Notes: a model not told the origin generated them from the letters alone. 64,000 nt of DNA from an uncultured Methanomicrobiales archaeon (GCA_949320185.1 CASGHK010000045.1:1-64000); one strand, 5' to 3'; positions 34,619 through 44,679 are shown, counted from the stretch's first letter. A program made the numbers and translations.

Positions 34619-35580
34619 GCGGGGCCCGGCCGATCGCCGCCCCCTCCCCCCCCTCGATGATCGCTCATGACGGCCGACTCTCTTTCGAGTGTCGCACGGT
34701 CGATGCCGAGAACCGCTGGAGACCCCGGCGCAATCGATCACATCGCAGGGGAGTCTTTGCGACCGTACCGACCATCGGGGACGGGAATAAACCAAAGGGA
34801 GCGCTCCGATCTCAATGGGCACTTCACGAGGCCGTACTCCCGTGAGATTCTTCCTCTTGCATTTGCAGAAGCCCACCATCCGGTCCCCCCTCCTCATCGA
34901 TGTCCACGAGGGTCGTCCCAGATTGTCGAAGGAGCGAGAATACGTGCGAAACAGCTCCGACGGTACTCGTTCTCCGCTCGAGTTACCTGGTGATCAGTTC
35001 CATCACGTGCGCGTCCGGACCATTTATGGTACGCTTCCGGAAACGCCGTATCGATCGGCTGTCCCGGTATGCACCGTTTCTATATGTTCGCAGCAGGTTG
35101 ATATCTCCCGTCTTCGAGCTCGTGGGCGTGTCCCGACGCTTGCATCCAGCCTTTTCGCCGCATCGCTTGACGAGATGCCGAAGAAGGACGGCTGGTGGGT
35201 TTCAAAGAGCCGGAAGCAGGTCTCAAGTACCTGCACCTTATCGGGCGTGATGCCCCTCCGGATGTCGACCTTGCCCCTGGCGATCCCCCCTCTTCGAAGG
35301 TCTTCCGGAGCTCGGGAAAGATGGGGGCTGTCAGCTCGTTACGCTCAGGGCGGTGATGAGGGGGGCAATAAGGTCGAGCCTCTCCTTACGATCATACGGC
35401 CGTACGAGGATTGATTCCTCTCTTTTTCGCGCGGGCGGCCCGCCCCCGTTCTAGCGAGTGTGGCGGGAAGTGGCTGGCCGCCGCGACGTCCATGATGGTG
35501 AAAGGCCGCCCACGTCACCCTGACGGCTCGAGGCGTTCGCCCTCCAGCAAGACCCGCCGATCCGGTCGATAATGGTCAGG
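34619..35580. other. Gene-poor stretch after the NHL protein
   Basis: No intact gene is supported. The plus-strand ORF of 199 codons (34815-35414) looks random in composition. On the minus strand, 35024-35413 holds a probable decayed gene (separate entry). 34619-35023 and 35414-35580 show nothing recognisable. Confidence 0.5.
35024..35413 (-). pseudogene. Unidentified decayed gene with frameshifts
   Basis: Protein-like sequence runs through three frames on the minus strand: YDRKERLDLIAPLITALS, then TAPIFPELRKTFEEG, then after a run of six G residues IARGKVDIRRGITPDKVQVL followed by ETCFRLFETHQPSFFGISSS. The segments join smoothly where the frame changes, which suggests one gene with at least two frameshifts. 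I do not recognise the family. It could instead be chance ORF overlap. Confidence 0.4.
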
Positions 35581-36330
35581 TCACGTGATTTTGAACGACT
35601 CGACCTTCGTCGTACCTCCATTCATGTTGTTGGATGTCGACCCGTTGAGGACGTTGACCGTATCTCCCATCACCACAAAGCTCTGTCTGGAGCGGGGAAT
35701 CTGAAGCAATACCTGCTCTTCCCATGGGTCGGTCTGCGGGTAGTACAGCAGGACTGCAGGATCTATCTTCTCCTCTGAGGCGTCACCCGCAACGACGATC
35801 TTCCCGTTTTCGGCCGCGCCTCCGCTGACCCCCTTTCCGCGCCGCCGGAGGCTTGAAACCGCCGTTCAGCGACTGGTGGTTGAGAAGTACTTGTTGACCT
35901 GGGCAACAGTGCTCGACCTCTCCCCGGTACCGCCGCGGCCGTTGATGACATTGAAGTCGCTTCCGATGGCCGAGTTTCTCCGTTCTGCCGGCTGAACGGT
36001 GCATCGGGGAGCTTCGTCAGGTTGTCGAGGACTGAGAAGACCTCGAAGCCCGATAGCGTGCGCCGCGCATCACCGGTTCCGGCGATGCCGCCGATCACGT
36101 AGATCTTTCCATCGACGGCCTCTACCATCGGGTTCCACCGTGCGGTGGGCATCGAGGGCACGGTTGTCCAGGTGCCGTTCTTGGGTTCGTCTTCCACCAT
36201 CACGGCGAGGGCGTATCCTGACGAGTCCATTCCCCCGATGAGGTAGATCTTCCCGTTTGCAGCCTCCGTTGCCGGACTTATCCGTTCGATGGGTGCCGAA
36301 GCCGACGTGGCGCCGGTTCCCTCTCTCGAA
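35581..36330 (-). pseudogene. Broken Kelch-repeat protein gene
   Basis: Three Kelch-type blades are visible: EAANGKIYLIGGMDSSGYA, AVDGKIYVIGGIAGTGD with TWTTVPSMPTARWNPM, and AENGKIVVAGDASEE with LLYYPQTDPWEEQ. They lie in different frames. The frame shifts after PFSRQNG, there is an in-frame stop after KYFSTTSR, and an in-frame TGA lies upstream of the first blade. The N-terminus with its signal peptide is lost. Kelch propellers of this type are often surface proteins in methanogens. The ORF track shows only one part (35763-36230). Confidence 0.75.
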
Positions 36331-36540
36331 TCCGCGGATCAGGACGAATAGCATTATCCCGTGACGAGCAGAGCTCCGACCAAGAGGACTTAAACTCCCA
36401 GTGTACGATTTCGGATGGGTTACGATCTGATAGGGTCCACATAAGGGGTTTCGCGTTTCATCTCGATGAGATGGGGCGGCGCAATTCCCCTATCCGTCCC
36501 GGCGGTCCGAAAGCATACCGGCAACCGCCTGCCGCTCTGA

Positions 36541-37200
36541 TCATGCAACCGGTTCGATCAGTCCTTCATCGTCCTGGGACGGGCTGTAGACCCGGCGAGA
36601 GACCGGGAACGCCTCCATCGCCCCGGCAGAATAGGGACCGAGGAGGTGGAAGAGCTCGTCTAAGACTAGCGGTGTTGGGTCTAGCCAGCGCTCTTCCGTC
36701 TCGGGTGTGAGGATCACCGGCATCCGGTCGTGGATGGGTTGGATAACGTCGTTCGCCGTCGTCGTGATGATCGTGTAGGTGGGGTGCTCAGTGCCCGTCG
36801 GATGCGTCCAGAGGTTGTAGAGGCCGGCGAACGCGAAGAGGGGGGGCTCTTTCACCTGGATGTAATACGGCGTCTTCTGACTGCCGTCCTTCTTCACTCG
36901 AAAAATCCGCTCGCCGGCACTAGGCAGCGGCGGTGCCGGAGGAGGCCCCGCAACATCGGGCGCTCGGTAAGCGTCTCGGCGCGGGCGTGGATCGGTCGGG
37001 GGTACTGGGTCGGCTCCCTGGCCCAGTGAGGGACGAGCCCCCATTCCATCATGACCCGCTCCACCTGGTCGTCCTTCACCACGATCGGCATCTCCTTGAA
37101 GGGCGTGACGTTGAACCGAGAGCGGCAGGACGGCTCTGAGGGTGGACCCTGAACCGGTTTATGAGGTCATCGGTGCAGATCAGCGAGTTCAGCCACACAT
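36541..37200 (-). pseudogene. Frameshifted YedK/HMCES (SRAP) protein gene
   Basis: The start ATG TGT GGC at 37200 gives the catalytic Met-Cys-Gly of SRAP proteins, with GGAGAGGG upstream, but a stop follows at codon 4 unless the frame shifts. The remaining pieces align in order: NSLICTDDLINRFRVH, then FNVTPFKEMPIVV, then MMEWGLVPHWA, CLVPASGFFE, and after a one-base loss (tg for tgg at the expected W) KKDGSQKTPYY to the C-terminus. At least three frameshifts exist. The family repairs abasic-site DNA crosslinks. The breaks could be sequence errors. Confidence 0.75.
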
Positions 37201-37405
37201 CGTACCCTCTCCGTTTCGCTCATGAATGATGAAGGATGGCTTCCGCGGATTAGTGTGCCGGCTCCGAGTCCGTGAAATTCGAGAATCAACGGGGTACTCG
37301 ATGGGATCTCTCCCGAAAATACATCGTCGAACGGTCCGCGTCCCGACTATCCAGTCTGGGTAAGAAATAATCCGATCGAAAAGATGGTCTGACTGTGCGC
37401 CCGGA

Positions 37406-37476
37406 TGCGATAGCCGGGATTCGAACCCGAGTTAGAGGCTTGGGAAGCCCCTGTCCTACCACTAGACTACTATCGC
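37406..37476 (-). tRNA. tRNA-Gly (anticodon CCC)
   Basis: A complete cloverleaf reads on the minus strand. The acceptor stem GCGATAG/CTATCGC is a perfect 7 bp and the discriminator base is A. The D-stem is GTCT/GGAC. The anticodon stem GGGGC/GCCTC encloses loop TTCCCAA, with anticodon CCC. The T-arm is TCGGG-TTCGAAT-CCCGG. CCA is not encoded. No intron is seen. It sits at the right border of the decayed region. Confidence 0.96.
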
Positions 37477-37531
37477 ACGCGTTCTGCAGTCTACGTTGGT
37501 CAGAGTACGATATCAACCTTATCGGGGAAGC

Positions 37532-37681
37532 CTACAGCTTCCCCGCATACTTCTCGGGATCGGCATCGAACGCCTTCTTGCACCCGGGAGCGCAGAAATA
37601 GACCTTCTTTCCCCCGTATTCGCTCGTCCACTTCGCCGTCGCCTCGTCGACGTCCATATCGCAGATTGGGTCACGTGCCAT
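37532..37681 (-). CDS. Small YHS-domain protein
   Basis: The 49-residue protein (MARDPICDMDVDEATAKW) is a single YHS domain, with conserved Cys residues in DPICDM and YFCAPGCKKAF. YHS domains are metal-associated modules often linked to copper/heavy-metal P-type ATPases and mercury resistance. CopA is encoded about 1.5 kb further on the same strand. It is too short to have a separate ORF-track entry. GAGAG precedes the start. Confidence 0.85.
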   Translation of the reverse strand: MARDPICDMDVDEATAKWTSEYGGKKVYFCAPGCKKAFDADPEKYAGKL

Positions 37682-37746
37682 GGTTTCTCTCGCGACGGTC
37701 TCTGCCGTCACCTCGAATACGGTGGACTGGATAAAAAAGGTGCGGT

Positions 37747-38514
37747 TCAGGAGCGCTGGTGTTTTCGGATCAGGGCGAGGGAGTTGGAGAGGAGAGAGGT
37801 GGTGACGAGGAGCATGCCGGCGACGGCGAGGGCTGCGCCGGTGACGAGCCCTTCCGCATGGAGGAGGGCCGTCGAGTTGAACGTAGAGAGGGACCAGCCG
37901 GCCGCCCCAACGCCGATGGAGAGGAAGACCGAACCGAACATCGCCGATGCGGCTCGGGGCTGGGTGAACGTAAAGAGTCCGAGCAGAGCGGAGGGGAGGG
38001 TCGGCGGAGCCGCCACGGCTACCCCCTCCCCGGGAATTCGGAGCCGCCGGACCCTGAGGCCGAAGCTCTCCGCCACCTCGATCATCCCCTCGGGTCCCGA
38101 GAGGTCGCTCCCCTTGTCGAAGGCGCGTGCGATCGCCCGCCGGTCGAGGACGAGCAGGCCGATCCGGTCCTCCCCGCTCTCCCCGATCACCAGGTCGGTC
38201 GTTCCGTCGCGGACCGGGCCCGTCAGCCGGGCGATGCACTCCTGCCGGCAGAGCTGGTCGTCGAAGAGGACAACGAGCAGGTCCGCGCCGGTCCGCGTCG
38301 CGTAGGCGACTGCCTCGCGCAATCCATCGTACGGCTCCGCCAGCGGCGCCCGTGTCACGATGGGCGTTCCGGTGCAGGTGACGATCTCGGCTGTCCGGTC
38401 GGTCGACCCCTCATCGATCACGACCACTGCATCAGCGGACTGCCGGGCCCGCATGATCAGCGACCCGATCACCAGCTCGGCATTGCGGCAGGGCAGCGCG
38501 ATCAATCCGCTCAT
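37747..38514 (-). CDS. Family 2 glycosyltransferase with two C-terminal membrane helices
   Basis: The 255-residue protein starts at ATG 38514 (MSGLIALPCRNAELVIGSLI), preceded by GGAG. It has a GT2 fold with VVVIDEGSTDRTAEIV and LLVVLFDDQ (a DxD-like element). The C-terminus has two transmembrane segments (SAMFGSVFLSIGVGAAGW and GAALAVAGMLLVTTSLL). It resembles dolichol-phosphate sugar synthases but is short in the acceptor region. The sugar is unknown. It may belong with ManC and the flippase-like gene. Confidence 0.75.
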   Translation of the reverse strand: MSGLIALPCRNAELVIGSLIMRARQSADAVVVIDEGSTDRTAEIVTCTGTPIVTRAPLAEPYDGLREAVAYATRTGADLLVVLFDDQLCRQECIARLTGPVRDGTTDLVIGESGEDRIGLLVLDRRAIARAFDKGSDLSGPEGMIEVAESFGLRVRRLRIPGEGVAVAAPPTLPSALLGLFTFTQPRAASAMFGSVFLSIGVGAAGWSLSTFNSTALLHAEGLVTGAALAVAGMLLVTTSLLSNSLALIRKHQRS

Positions 38515-38731
38515 CGGCTCCACTCCCGAAGTTCTCTCTGATCGATCGGTCCCGTTCGCAGGATACCCTGGACAGTGAGGACGCACCGGTTTCTGCGGCA
38601 TACGTTCAGCCGATTACGTACAGAAGAGGGCTTCAACAACCAGGACCACATCCTGCAGCAAGACACCATGGACCACTGCAAATCCGTTCCAATTTTATAT
38701 CAGCTCTTGGGAGATATGAGTCTGTCTCTTT

Positions 38732-39217
38732 TTATCGACGGCGGTACAGGGTGAGAAATACGCTCACCAGGGCCGCAAAAAACGCTATAGGCGTTGTACT
38801 GCCGGCCTTTCGATAGGTTTCCGTCACGATCGGGGGGATCGGCACCGCTGTCGTCCTGGGCAGCTCGAGGGGTGGAGTGGTGGGGAGCGAGACGTAGGTG
38901 AAGGAGAGCGCCACCTGCGTCTCGGTCGTCTCCGGTGACCCCGGAGGAGGCGGGGGCTCGGGAGTGGGTGTCGGCGGGCGCGGGGTCGCCCGCACGGTCG
39001 GCCAGAGTGTTGCGTCCCGCGGGTGGTCCTCGCTGCTCGACGGGGTGCCCGGATCGAAGGGTACCGGCGCCGGTGGTGCCGGGGTGGTCGGTACCCATGC
39101 TGTCGGCCGGGCCGGCTCCTGCCCTGCCGCCGGGACGGCGAAGAGGGCGATCATCAACAGCAGTATGATACAGAGGCAGGTCGTGCCCCTCCCTGGGTAC
39201 CGCGGCGGGGGCGGCAT
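38732..39217 (-). CDS. Proline-rich surface protein with signal peptide and C-terminal anchor
   Basis: The 161-residue protein begins at ATG 39217, whose first base is shared with the copA stop (TGATG). It has an N-terminal hydrophobic signal (CLCIILLLMIALFAVPAAG), a Pro/Thr-rich middle (TPRPPTPTPEPPPPPGSPE) and a final transmembrane segment (TTPIAFFAALVSVFLTLYRRR). It looks like a stalk-like envelope protein. Coupling to copA suggests co-expression. Function is unknown. Confidence 0.7.
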   Translation of the reverse strand: MPPPPRYPGRGTTCLCIILLLMIALFAVPAAGQEPARPTAWVPTTPAPPAPVPFDPGTPSSSEDHPRDATLWPTVRATPRPPTPTPEPPPPPGSPETTETQVALSFTYVSLPTTPPLELPRTTAVPIPPIVTETYRKAGSTTPIAFFAALVSVFLTLYRRR

Positions 39218-41670
39218 CAGGCCTCGCGCCCCCCATCTGGCTCCCGCCGCACCCGCGGGGTCCAGGTACGGAGGAGGAGCGAGAGCGAGACGACCGTGAC
39301 CGAGGAGAGGGCCATCGCCCCCGCCGCCCACTCGGGCCGGAAGACGATGCCGGTGAACGGGTAGATCAGGCCGGCACCGACCGGGATCAGGGCGGAGTTG
39401 TAAAAGAAGGCCCAGAAGATGTTCTGCCGGATTCGGTCCATCACCTTCCGGCCGAGCTCGATCGCGGCGACCGCGTCCAGGAGGTCCGAGCGGATCAGCA
39501 CGACGTCCCCCGACTCGATCGCCACGTCGGTCCCGGAGCCGATCGCGATCCCGAGGTCGGCCGTCGCGAGTGCGGGGGCGTCGTTGATCCCGTCGCCGAC
39601 GTACGCGACCCGTTCCCCGTTCGCCTGGAGCCGGCGGACCTCCTCCGCCTTCTCCCCGGGCAGGACCTCGGCGAGCACACGGTCGATCCCGATCCGCGCC
39701 GCGATCGCGTCGGCCGTGCGCCGATTGTCACCGGTGATCATGGCGACCGAGAGCCCCATCTGCTTCAACGCCGCGATCGCCCGGGGCGTCGTCTCCTTGA
39801 CCGGGTCGGCGATCGCGAGCACACCGGCTGCCCTGGAGTCCACACCGACGAAGACCGCGGTCTTCCCCCCTTTCTCCAGGGCCTGTGCCGCCTCCTCGGC
39901 TCCCGGCGGGAGCGTGAGCCCGCTCTCGGCGAAGAGGCTGCGCGAGCCGACGAGCACATCGCGGCCGCCGACGCGGCCTCGGACCCCCTGTCCCGCGAGG
40001 GTGTCGAACTGTTCGGCAACCTCGACCGGCACCCCCTCTGCGCCGGCCGCGTCCAGCACCGCGAGCGCGAGCGGGTGCTGCGAGTTCGCCTCGACGGCGG
40101 CGGCATACGCGAGGACGTCCGCATGGTCGAGGGCGAGGGGCAGCACGTCGGTCACAGCAGGGGCGCCACGCGTCAGCGTCCCGGTCTTGTCGAACGCGAC
40201 GAGGGTGATCCGTTCCGCGTTCTCGAGCGCTTCGCCGTTCCGAACGAGGACGCCGAGCTCGGCCCCGCGCCCCACCCCGACCGTGACCGCCGTGGGGGTG
40301 GCGAGCCCGAGGGCGCAGGGGCAGGCGACCACGAGCACCGAGATGAGTGCGGTGAGCGCGAAGAGGAGGGTCTCTCCGAGCAAGTAATACCAGGCGACGA
40401 AGGCGACGATCGCTATCGCCAGGACAACCGGGATGAACCACGCGACCGCCCGGTCCGCGATCCTCTGGACCGGTGGGCGCGACCCCTGCGCCTGCTCGAC
40501 GAGGGCGATGATCTGGGAGAGCACGGTCTCGCGCCCGACCCGTTCTGCCCGGAACCGGAGGACCGAGTTCTGGTTGATCGTCCCCCCGATCACGCCGTCG
40601 CCGGCCCGTTTCCCCACAGGCACCGGCTCGCCGGTGATCATCGACTCGTCGACGAAGCTCTCTCCCTCCTCCACTCTGCCGTCGACCGGCACCCGTTCGC
40701 CCGGTCGGACCAGGACCAGGTCCCCGGGGACGACGTCCTCGACCCGCACCTCGACCTCTCCCGCCTCCCGGAGAACGGTCGCGGTCGGGGGGGTCAGTTT
40801 CATCAGCGCCCGGATCGCCTGGCCCGTCCGTCCCTTTGCCCTGGCCTCAAGATACCGGCCCAGGGTCAGGAACGCGGCCAGCATCACAGCGGTCTCGTAG
40901 AACATGTAGTCGTGCGAGAGGACGACCCCGAAGGTGCCCATCAGCGAGGCGACCAGCGAGACCCCGATCCCCATCGCGTACATCACGTCCATCGAGAGTG
41001 TCCGGTTTCTCAGGCTGATCCCGGCCGCACGGAAGATCGGGGCGGAGACGTAGACGAAGGCCGGCGTCGCCATCACGAGGTGGACCCAGGAGAGGTGGTG
41101 CATCGAGAGCCCGGTCGGAAGCCACATCGAGAGCATGAGGGGGATGGAGACCCCGAACCCGACGAGCATCCGCCGGCGCTTGTCGGCGAGGTCCTCCTCG
41201 ATCGCCGCCCGCTCGGCCTCCTCCGTGAGCTCGCCTTCCAGGCCCAGGTACTGGTACCCCGCCGCCTCGATCCCGTCTGCGAGGTCGCGGACCTGCACGA
41301 GTGACGGGTTGTACGTCACCTGTGCCCGCTCGGTGGCGAGGTTGACCTCGGCCTTCACGACCCCGGGGACCGACCGGAGCGCCTCCTCGATCGCCTGGAC
41401 ACACATCGCGCAGACCATGCCTCCGACCCGGAGAGTCGCGGTGGCGTGGACGACGCCGTACCCGGCATCGGTCACGGCGCGTTCGAGCGAAGCGAGGTCG
41501 GTCCTGTTCGGATCGTAATCGACCTCCGCCGTGTTCGCCGCGAGGTTAACGCGGGCCGAACGGACCGCCGGGTCCTTTGCGAGCGCCTCCTCGACCGCCA
41601 GTGAGCACGATGCGCAGTGCATCCCCGAGACACGGAGCGCCGCGCGCCGGGTCTCTCTCTCCGGTTCCAT
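39217..41670 (-). CDS. copA: Copper-exporting P-type ATPase (CopA)
   Basis: The 817-residue protein has two N-terminal heavy-metal domains (GMHCASC at 16-22 and GMVCAMC at about 84-90), the metal-transport CPC motif in [12 protein letters not shown], the phosphorylation site [26 protein letters not shown] and [10 protein letters not shown]. These identify a P1B-1 Cu(I) ATPase. I chose ATG 41670 ([12 protein letters not shown]), preceded by AAGGAGACGG; the ORF track adds 30 residues. It exports Cu(I). It is in line with the Pro-rich gene. Confidence 0.96.
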   Translation of the reverse strand: MEPERETRRAALRVSGMHCASCSLAVEEALAKDPAVRSARVNLAANTAEVDYDPNRTDLASLERAVTDAGYGVVHATATLRVGGMVCAMCVQAIEEALRSVPGVVKAEVNLATERAQVTYNPSLVQVRDLADGIEAAGYQYLGLEGELTEEAERAAIEEDLADKRRRMLVGFGVSIPLMLSMWLPTGLSMHHLSWVHLVMATPAFVYVSAPIFRAAGISLRNRTLSMDVMYAMGIGVSLVASLMGTFGVVLSHDYMFYETAVMLAAFLTLGRYLEARAKGRTGQAIRALMKLTPPTATVLREAGEVEVRVEDVVPGDLVLVRPGERVPVDGRVEEGESFVDESMITGEPVPVGKRAGDGVIGGTINQNSVLRFRAERVGRETVLSQIIALVEQAQGSRPPVQRIADRAVAWFIPVVLAIAIVAFVAWYYLLGETLLFALTALISVLVVACPCALGLATPTAVTVGVGRGAELGVLVRNGEALENAERITLVAFDKTGTLTRGAPAVTDVLPLALDHADVLAYAAAVEANSQHPLALAVLDAAGAEGVPVEVAEQFDTLAGQGVRGRVGGRDVLVGSRSLFAESGLTLPPGAEEAAQALEKGGKTAVFVGVDSRAAGVLAIADPVKETTPRAIAALKQMGLSVAMITGDNRRTADAIAARIGIDRVLAEVLPGEKAEEVRRLQANGERVAYVGDGINDAPALATADLGIAIGSGTDVAIESGDVVLIRSDLLDAVAAIELGRKVMDRIRQNIFWAFFYNSALIPVGAGLIYPFTGIVFRPEWAAGAMALSSVTVVSLSLLLRTWTPRVRREPDGGREA

Positions 41671-41701
41671 CACCGTCTCCTTGACGCCCCTCCCCAAAAG
41701 A

Positions 41702-43051
41702 CTATACCCGTCCGTAGACGTCCTCGAACCGGACGATGTCGTCCTCCTCCAGGTACTCACCGATCTGGACCTCGATCACCTCGAGCGGGATTCGCCCGGG
41801 GTTTCCGAGCCGGTGGCGCTGGCCGGTCTTGACGAAGGTGGACTCTCCCTGTGCGAGCAGCTGCACCTCGCCGTCGAGCTCCACCTCCGCGGTGCCCGAG
41901 ACCACGATCCAGTGCTCGGAGCGGTGATGGTGGAGCTGGAGGGAGAGGCGCCTCTCGGGCCGGACCGTCACCCGCTTGATCTTGTAGGCCCCGTTCACCT
42001 CCAGGACCTTGTACGAGCCCCAGGGGCGGTGCTCCTCCCGGTGATGGACGACCACCGGGTCGCCGGCTGCTTTGAGCCGAGCGACGAGCTCGCGGACCCT
42101 CCCCGTCTCGGGCTTCGCAGCGACCAGGAGGGCGTCGTCCGTGTCCACGACAACCAGGTCGTCGACCCCGATCAGCCCGACCCGCTTCCCTCCGGCCCGG
42201 ACGTAGTTGTTGTGCGCGTCGAGATAGAGGGCGTCGCCGGCGTTCCCCGCCTCGTCGACATGCTTCTCGGCCCCCGCGAGGGCGGCGAAGTCCCCGAGGT
42301 CGGACCAGTCCGCGTGGAGCGGCACCACCGCGACGCGGCTCGAGTGCTCCAGGAGGCCGTAATCGATCGAGACCGAGGGCATCGGATCGTAGTCCGGCGG
42401 CAGGGCCGCCACCCCGGACGCTACCTCCGGCTGGTGGCGGGCGAGCTCGTCGAAGAAGACCCCGGTGGAGAGGAGGAACATCCCGGAGTTCCAGAGGTAG
42501 CCTTCCCGGAGGTAGCCCTCCGCCGTCTCCCTGTCCGGTTTCTCGACGAAGGCGTCGACCTCGAACCCGCCCTCGAGCGGGGCGCCCGGTCGGATGTAGC
42601 CGTACCCGGTGTGGGGCGAGACGGGTGCGACCCCGAAGGTGACCAGCCGGTCCTGTGCGAGCGGCTCTGCGGCGCGGATCGCTTCGAGGGCCGAGTCCTC
42701 GAGGAGGTGGTCGCTCGGGAAGATTGCCGCGGTCGTCTCACCGTTCGCCTCGCGGATGGCGGCCATCGCCCAGGCGATGGCGGGCAGGGTGTTGCGCCCC
42801 TCGACCTCGGCAAGGAGGTGGGCATCGTTGCACCGTCCCCCAAGGGCCTCGACCTGGTCGCGGATCAGGTACCGGTGCGCTTCGTTCGTCACCACCCAGA
42901 TGCCGTCGCCCCCGGCGAGGGACCGGGCCCTGAGCCAGGTGCGCTGGAAGAGCGACCGGTCCCCGACCGGGAGGAACTGCTTTGGATACTGTTCCCGTGA
43001 GAGCGGCCAGAGCCTGGTCCCCGAGCCGCCGGCCAGGATGATGCACTGCAT
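41702..43051 (-). CDS. manC: Mannose-1-phosphate guanylyltransferase / mannose-6-phosphate isomerase
   Basis: The 449-residue bifunctional type II enzyme starts [27 protein letters not shown], the GDP-mannose pyrophosphorylase signature. It ends with a cupin isomerase domain ([36 protein letters not shown]). It makes GDP-mannose for N-glycans or surface sugars. Length is normal for the family. It lies 31 nt upstream-side of copA, in line with the membrane protein at 43077. Confidence 0.95.
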   Translation of the reverse strand: MQCIILAGGSGTRLWPLSREQYPKQFLPVGDRSLFQRTWLRARSLAGGDGIWVVTNEAHRYLIRDQVEALGGRCNDAHLLAEVEGRNTLPAIAWAMAAIREANGETTAAIFPSDHLLEDSALEAIRAAEPLAQDRLVTFGVAPVSPHTGYGYIRPGAPLEGGFEVDAFVEKPDRETAEGYLREGYLWNSGMFLLSTGVFFDELARHQPEVASGVAALPPDYDPMPSVSIDYGLLEHSSRVAVVPLHADWSDLGDFAALAGAEKHVDEAGNAGDALYLDAHNNYVRAGGKRVGLIGVDDLVVVDTDDALLVAAKPETGRVRELVARLKAAGDPVVVHHREEHRPWGSYKVLEVNGAYKIKRVTVRPERRLSLQLHHHRSEHWIVVSGTAEVELDGEVQLLAQGESTFVKTGQRHRLGNPGRIPLEVIEVQIGEYLEEDDIVRFEDVYGRV

Positions 43052-43076
43052 GCATCCCCATTGGCCTCAGGTGGGG

Positions 43077-44114
43077 TTAAGGTTCGCGCCGTTCCCCGAG
43101 CCGCTCGGCCTCCCGCCGCACGATCGCGAGCCCGGCCCCGAGGCCCAGCAGGATGTTGAGGTGGTAGACGATCAGCCGCCAGAGCACAATCATCACCCCG
43201 AGGGCCCACGAGGGGACGAAGAGCCCGTAGAGCGAGGCGGCGGACGCCTCGGCGATCCCCGCGCCGCCCGGGGTGAATGGGAGAAGCGCGATCACGTTGA
43301 CGAGCATCTGGCAGAGGAGCGACTGGACCCAGGACGGAGCGAGGCCGAGGGAGAGCAGGACGAAGGAGGCGACCAGGAAGTCGAGGACCCAGTAGCCCGC
43401 GGAGCAGGCGAGGGCGAGGGCGATGTGCGGCAGCCCCCGGCCGGCGAACCGCCGGAAAGAGGCGTGGCAATGGTCCACCTCGCGGTCGATCCGGTCCTCG
43501 AACCTCCGTACCCGGCAGGCGACGGCCCCGGGGAGGACGCGACAGAGCCCCCCGCCGGCACCCCGGAGGAGGCGCTTGACCCCCCGTGGCGATCGGACGG
43601 CGAGGACGAAGAGGCCGAAGACCACGAGGACGAAGAGGCCGATCGCCGGCACAAGGGGCCCCCCGTCGACGCCGAGATCCACGAGCTGCCGCCCGAGCAG
43701 GGCGACGGCGGCGACGATGGCCACGAGCAGCAGGAAGACGTCGAGGAGGCGCTCGGTGACGACCACCGCGGTCGCGTCCCCCGCTCGCAAACCCGCCCGG
43801 TAGAGCTCGTGGGCCCGGAGCGGCTCGCCCCCGGCAGACGCGGGTGTGACAGCCGCCGCCAGTACGCTCGCGAGCACGATTCGCCCGCAGGTGTGGACCG
43901 GCACCCGGTAGCCGAGACCTCCCGAGAGGAGCCGGAGGCGCCCGGTCCAGCAGAGCAGGGCAGCGATGTGAGAGAGGAGCGCGACCCCGACCCAGCGCCA
44001 GTCGAGCTGATCGAGCGCCCCCCAGGTCGCCTGGTCCACTGTCAGGACGAGGACTATGCCGAGGACGAGGGCCGAGAGCGAGACCGCGACGAGGAGCCAG
44101 CCGCGCTGCCGCAT
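43077..44114 (-). CDS. AglD/LPG-synthase-type integral membrane protein (UPF0104)
   Basis: The 345-residue protein starts at ATG 44114 (MRQRGWLLVAVSLSALVL). It has about eight transmembrane helices and the family segments CGRIVLASVLAAAVTPASAGGEPLRA and LPFTPGGAGIAEASAASLYG. Relatives are flippase-like/lysylphosphatidylglycerol-synthase membrane proteins, and archaeal AglD in N-glycosylation. With ManC next to it, a role in lipid-linked mannose transfer is likely, but this is inference. Confidence 0.82.
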   Translation of the reverse strand: MRQRGWLLVAVSLSALVLGIVLVLTVDQATWGALDQLDWRWVGVALLSHIAALLCWTGRLRLLSGGLGYRVPVHTCGRIVLASVLAAAVTPASAGGEPLRAHELYRAGLRAGDATAVVVTERLLDVFLLLVAIVAAVALLGRQLVDLGVDGGPLVPAIGLFVLVVFGLFVLAVRSPRGVKRLLRGAGGGLCRVLPGAVACRVRRFEDRIDREVDHCHASFRRFAGRGLPHIALALACSAGYWVLDFLVASFVLLSLGLAPSWVQSLLCQMLVNVIALLPFTPGGAGIAEASAASLYGLFVPSWALGVMIVLWRLIVYHLNILLGLGAGLAIVRREAERLGERREP

Positions 44115-44115
44115 C

Positions 44116-44679
44116 CTACACCGCGAAGAGGGATCTGTCCCGGACGATCGCGACGAGGCCGACCCGGACACCCGCGTCGAGCCAGCCGTACCCGTACGAG
44201 AGGAGGGCGAGCGCGGTCTCTCGGTCGCGGCCGGTCCAGACCTGCCCGAGGCGTGAGCAGCAGACGGCGACCCGGAGGACCGCATCGGCGGCCTCCCGGG
44301 CCGGGCTCGCCGGGTCGGGGGCGGGGCGCGCGGCCGCGACGGCCCCGACGAGCATCGCGGCGTACCGCCCTGTCTTCTCTTCGAGCTGGCTGGCCCGCTC
44401 GGGTGGGACAATACCTCCCGGGGGTCGTAGGGCCTCCCCGCCACCGGTCACGAAGCCGAGCGCGATGAGAGCATCGAGCCAGCCGGCGGCGTAGGTGACC
44501 GAGGCGAGCGCGTTCACAGGGTCGGACCGGTCGGCGAAGGTCGCGGCGTCGGCCCGATACGCCCTGACCATCGCGAAGCAGTCATCGACCGAAGGGGAGA
44601 GGAGCGAGCCTTCGGCGAGCGCCGACCCGGCCCCGGCCAGGCAGCGGTCGAGCGCCTCGAGCGCGGCCTTCATGGTCAT
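44116..44679 (-). CDS. DUF357 protein with two internal repeats
   Basis: The 187-residue helical protein has two DUF357-like units. They are visible as ALASVTYAAGWLDALIALGFV and ALALLSYGYGWLDAGVRVGLV, each preceded by an amphipathic helix. The usual DUF357 protein carries a single unit of about 75 residues, so this is a tandem duplicate. Function is unknown; the family resembles small TPR-like scaffolds. It overlaps dphB by 4 nt. Confidence 0.75.
   Translation of the reverse strand: MTMKAALEALDRCLAGAGSALAEGSLLSPSVDDCFAMVRAYRADAATFADRSDPVNALASVTYAAGWLDALIALGFVTGGGEALRPPGGIVPPERASQLEEKTGRYAAMLVGAVAAARPAPDPASPAREAADAVLRVAVCCSRLGQVWTGRDRETALALLSYGYGWLDAGVRVGLVAIVRDRSLFAV

Noticed and set aside
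34815-35414. Plus-strand 199-codon ORF
   Set aside because: Residue pattern looks random, with no domain. The minus strand carries more protein-like text.
31086-37410. Possible attachment-site repeat of the tRNA-Gly end (gcgatag at about 31087)
   Set aside because: Only seven bases match, which is expected by chance. No longer match to the tRNA 3' end was seen.
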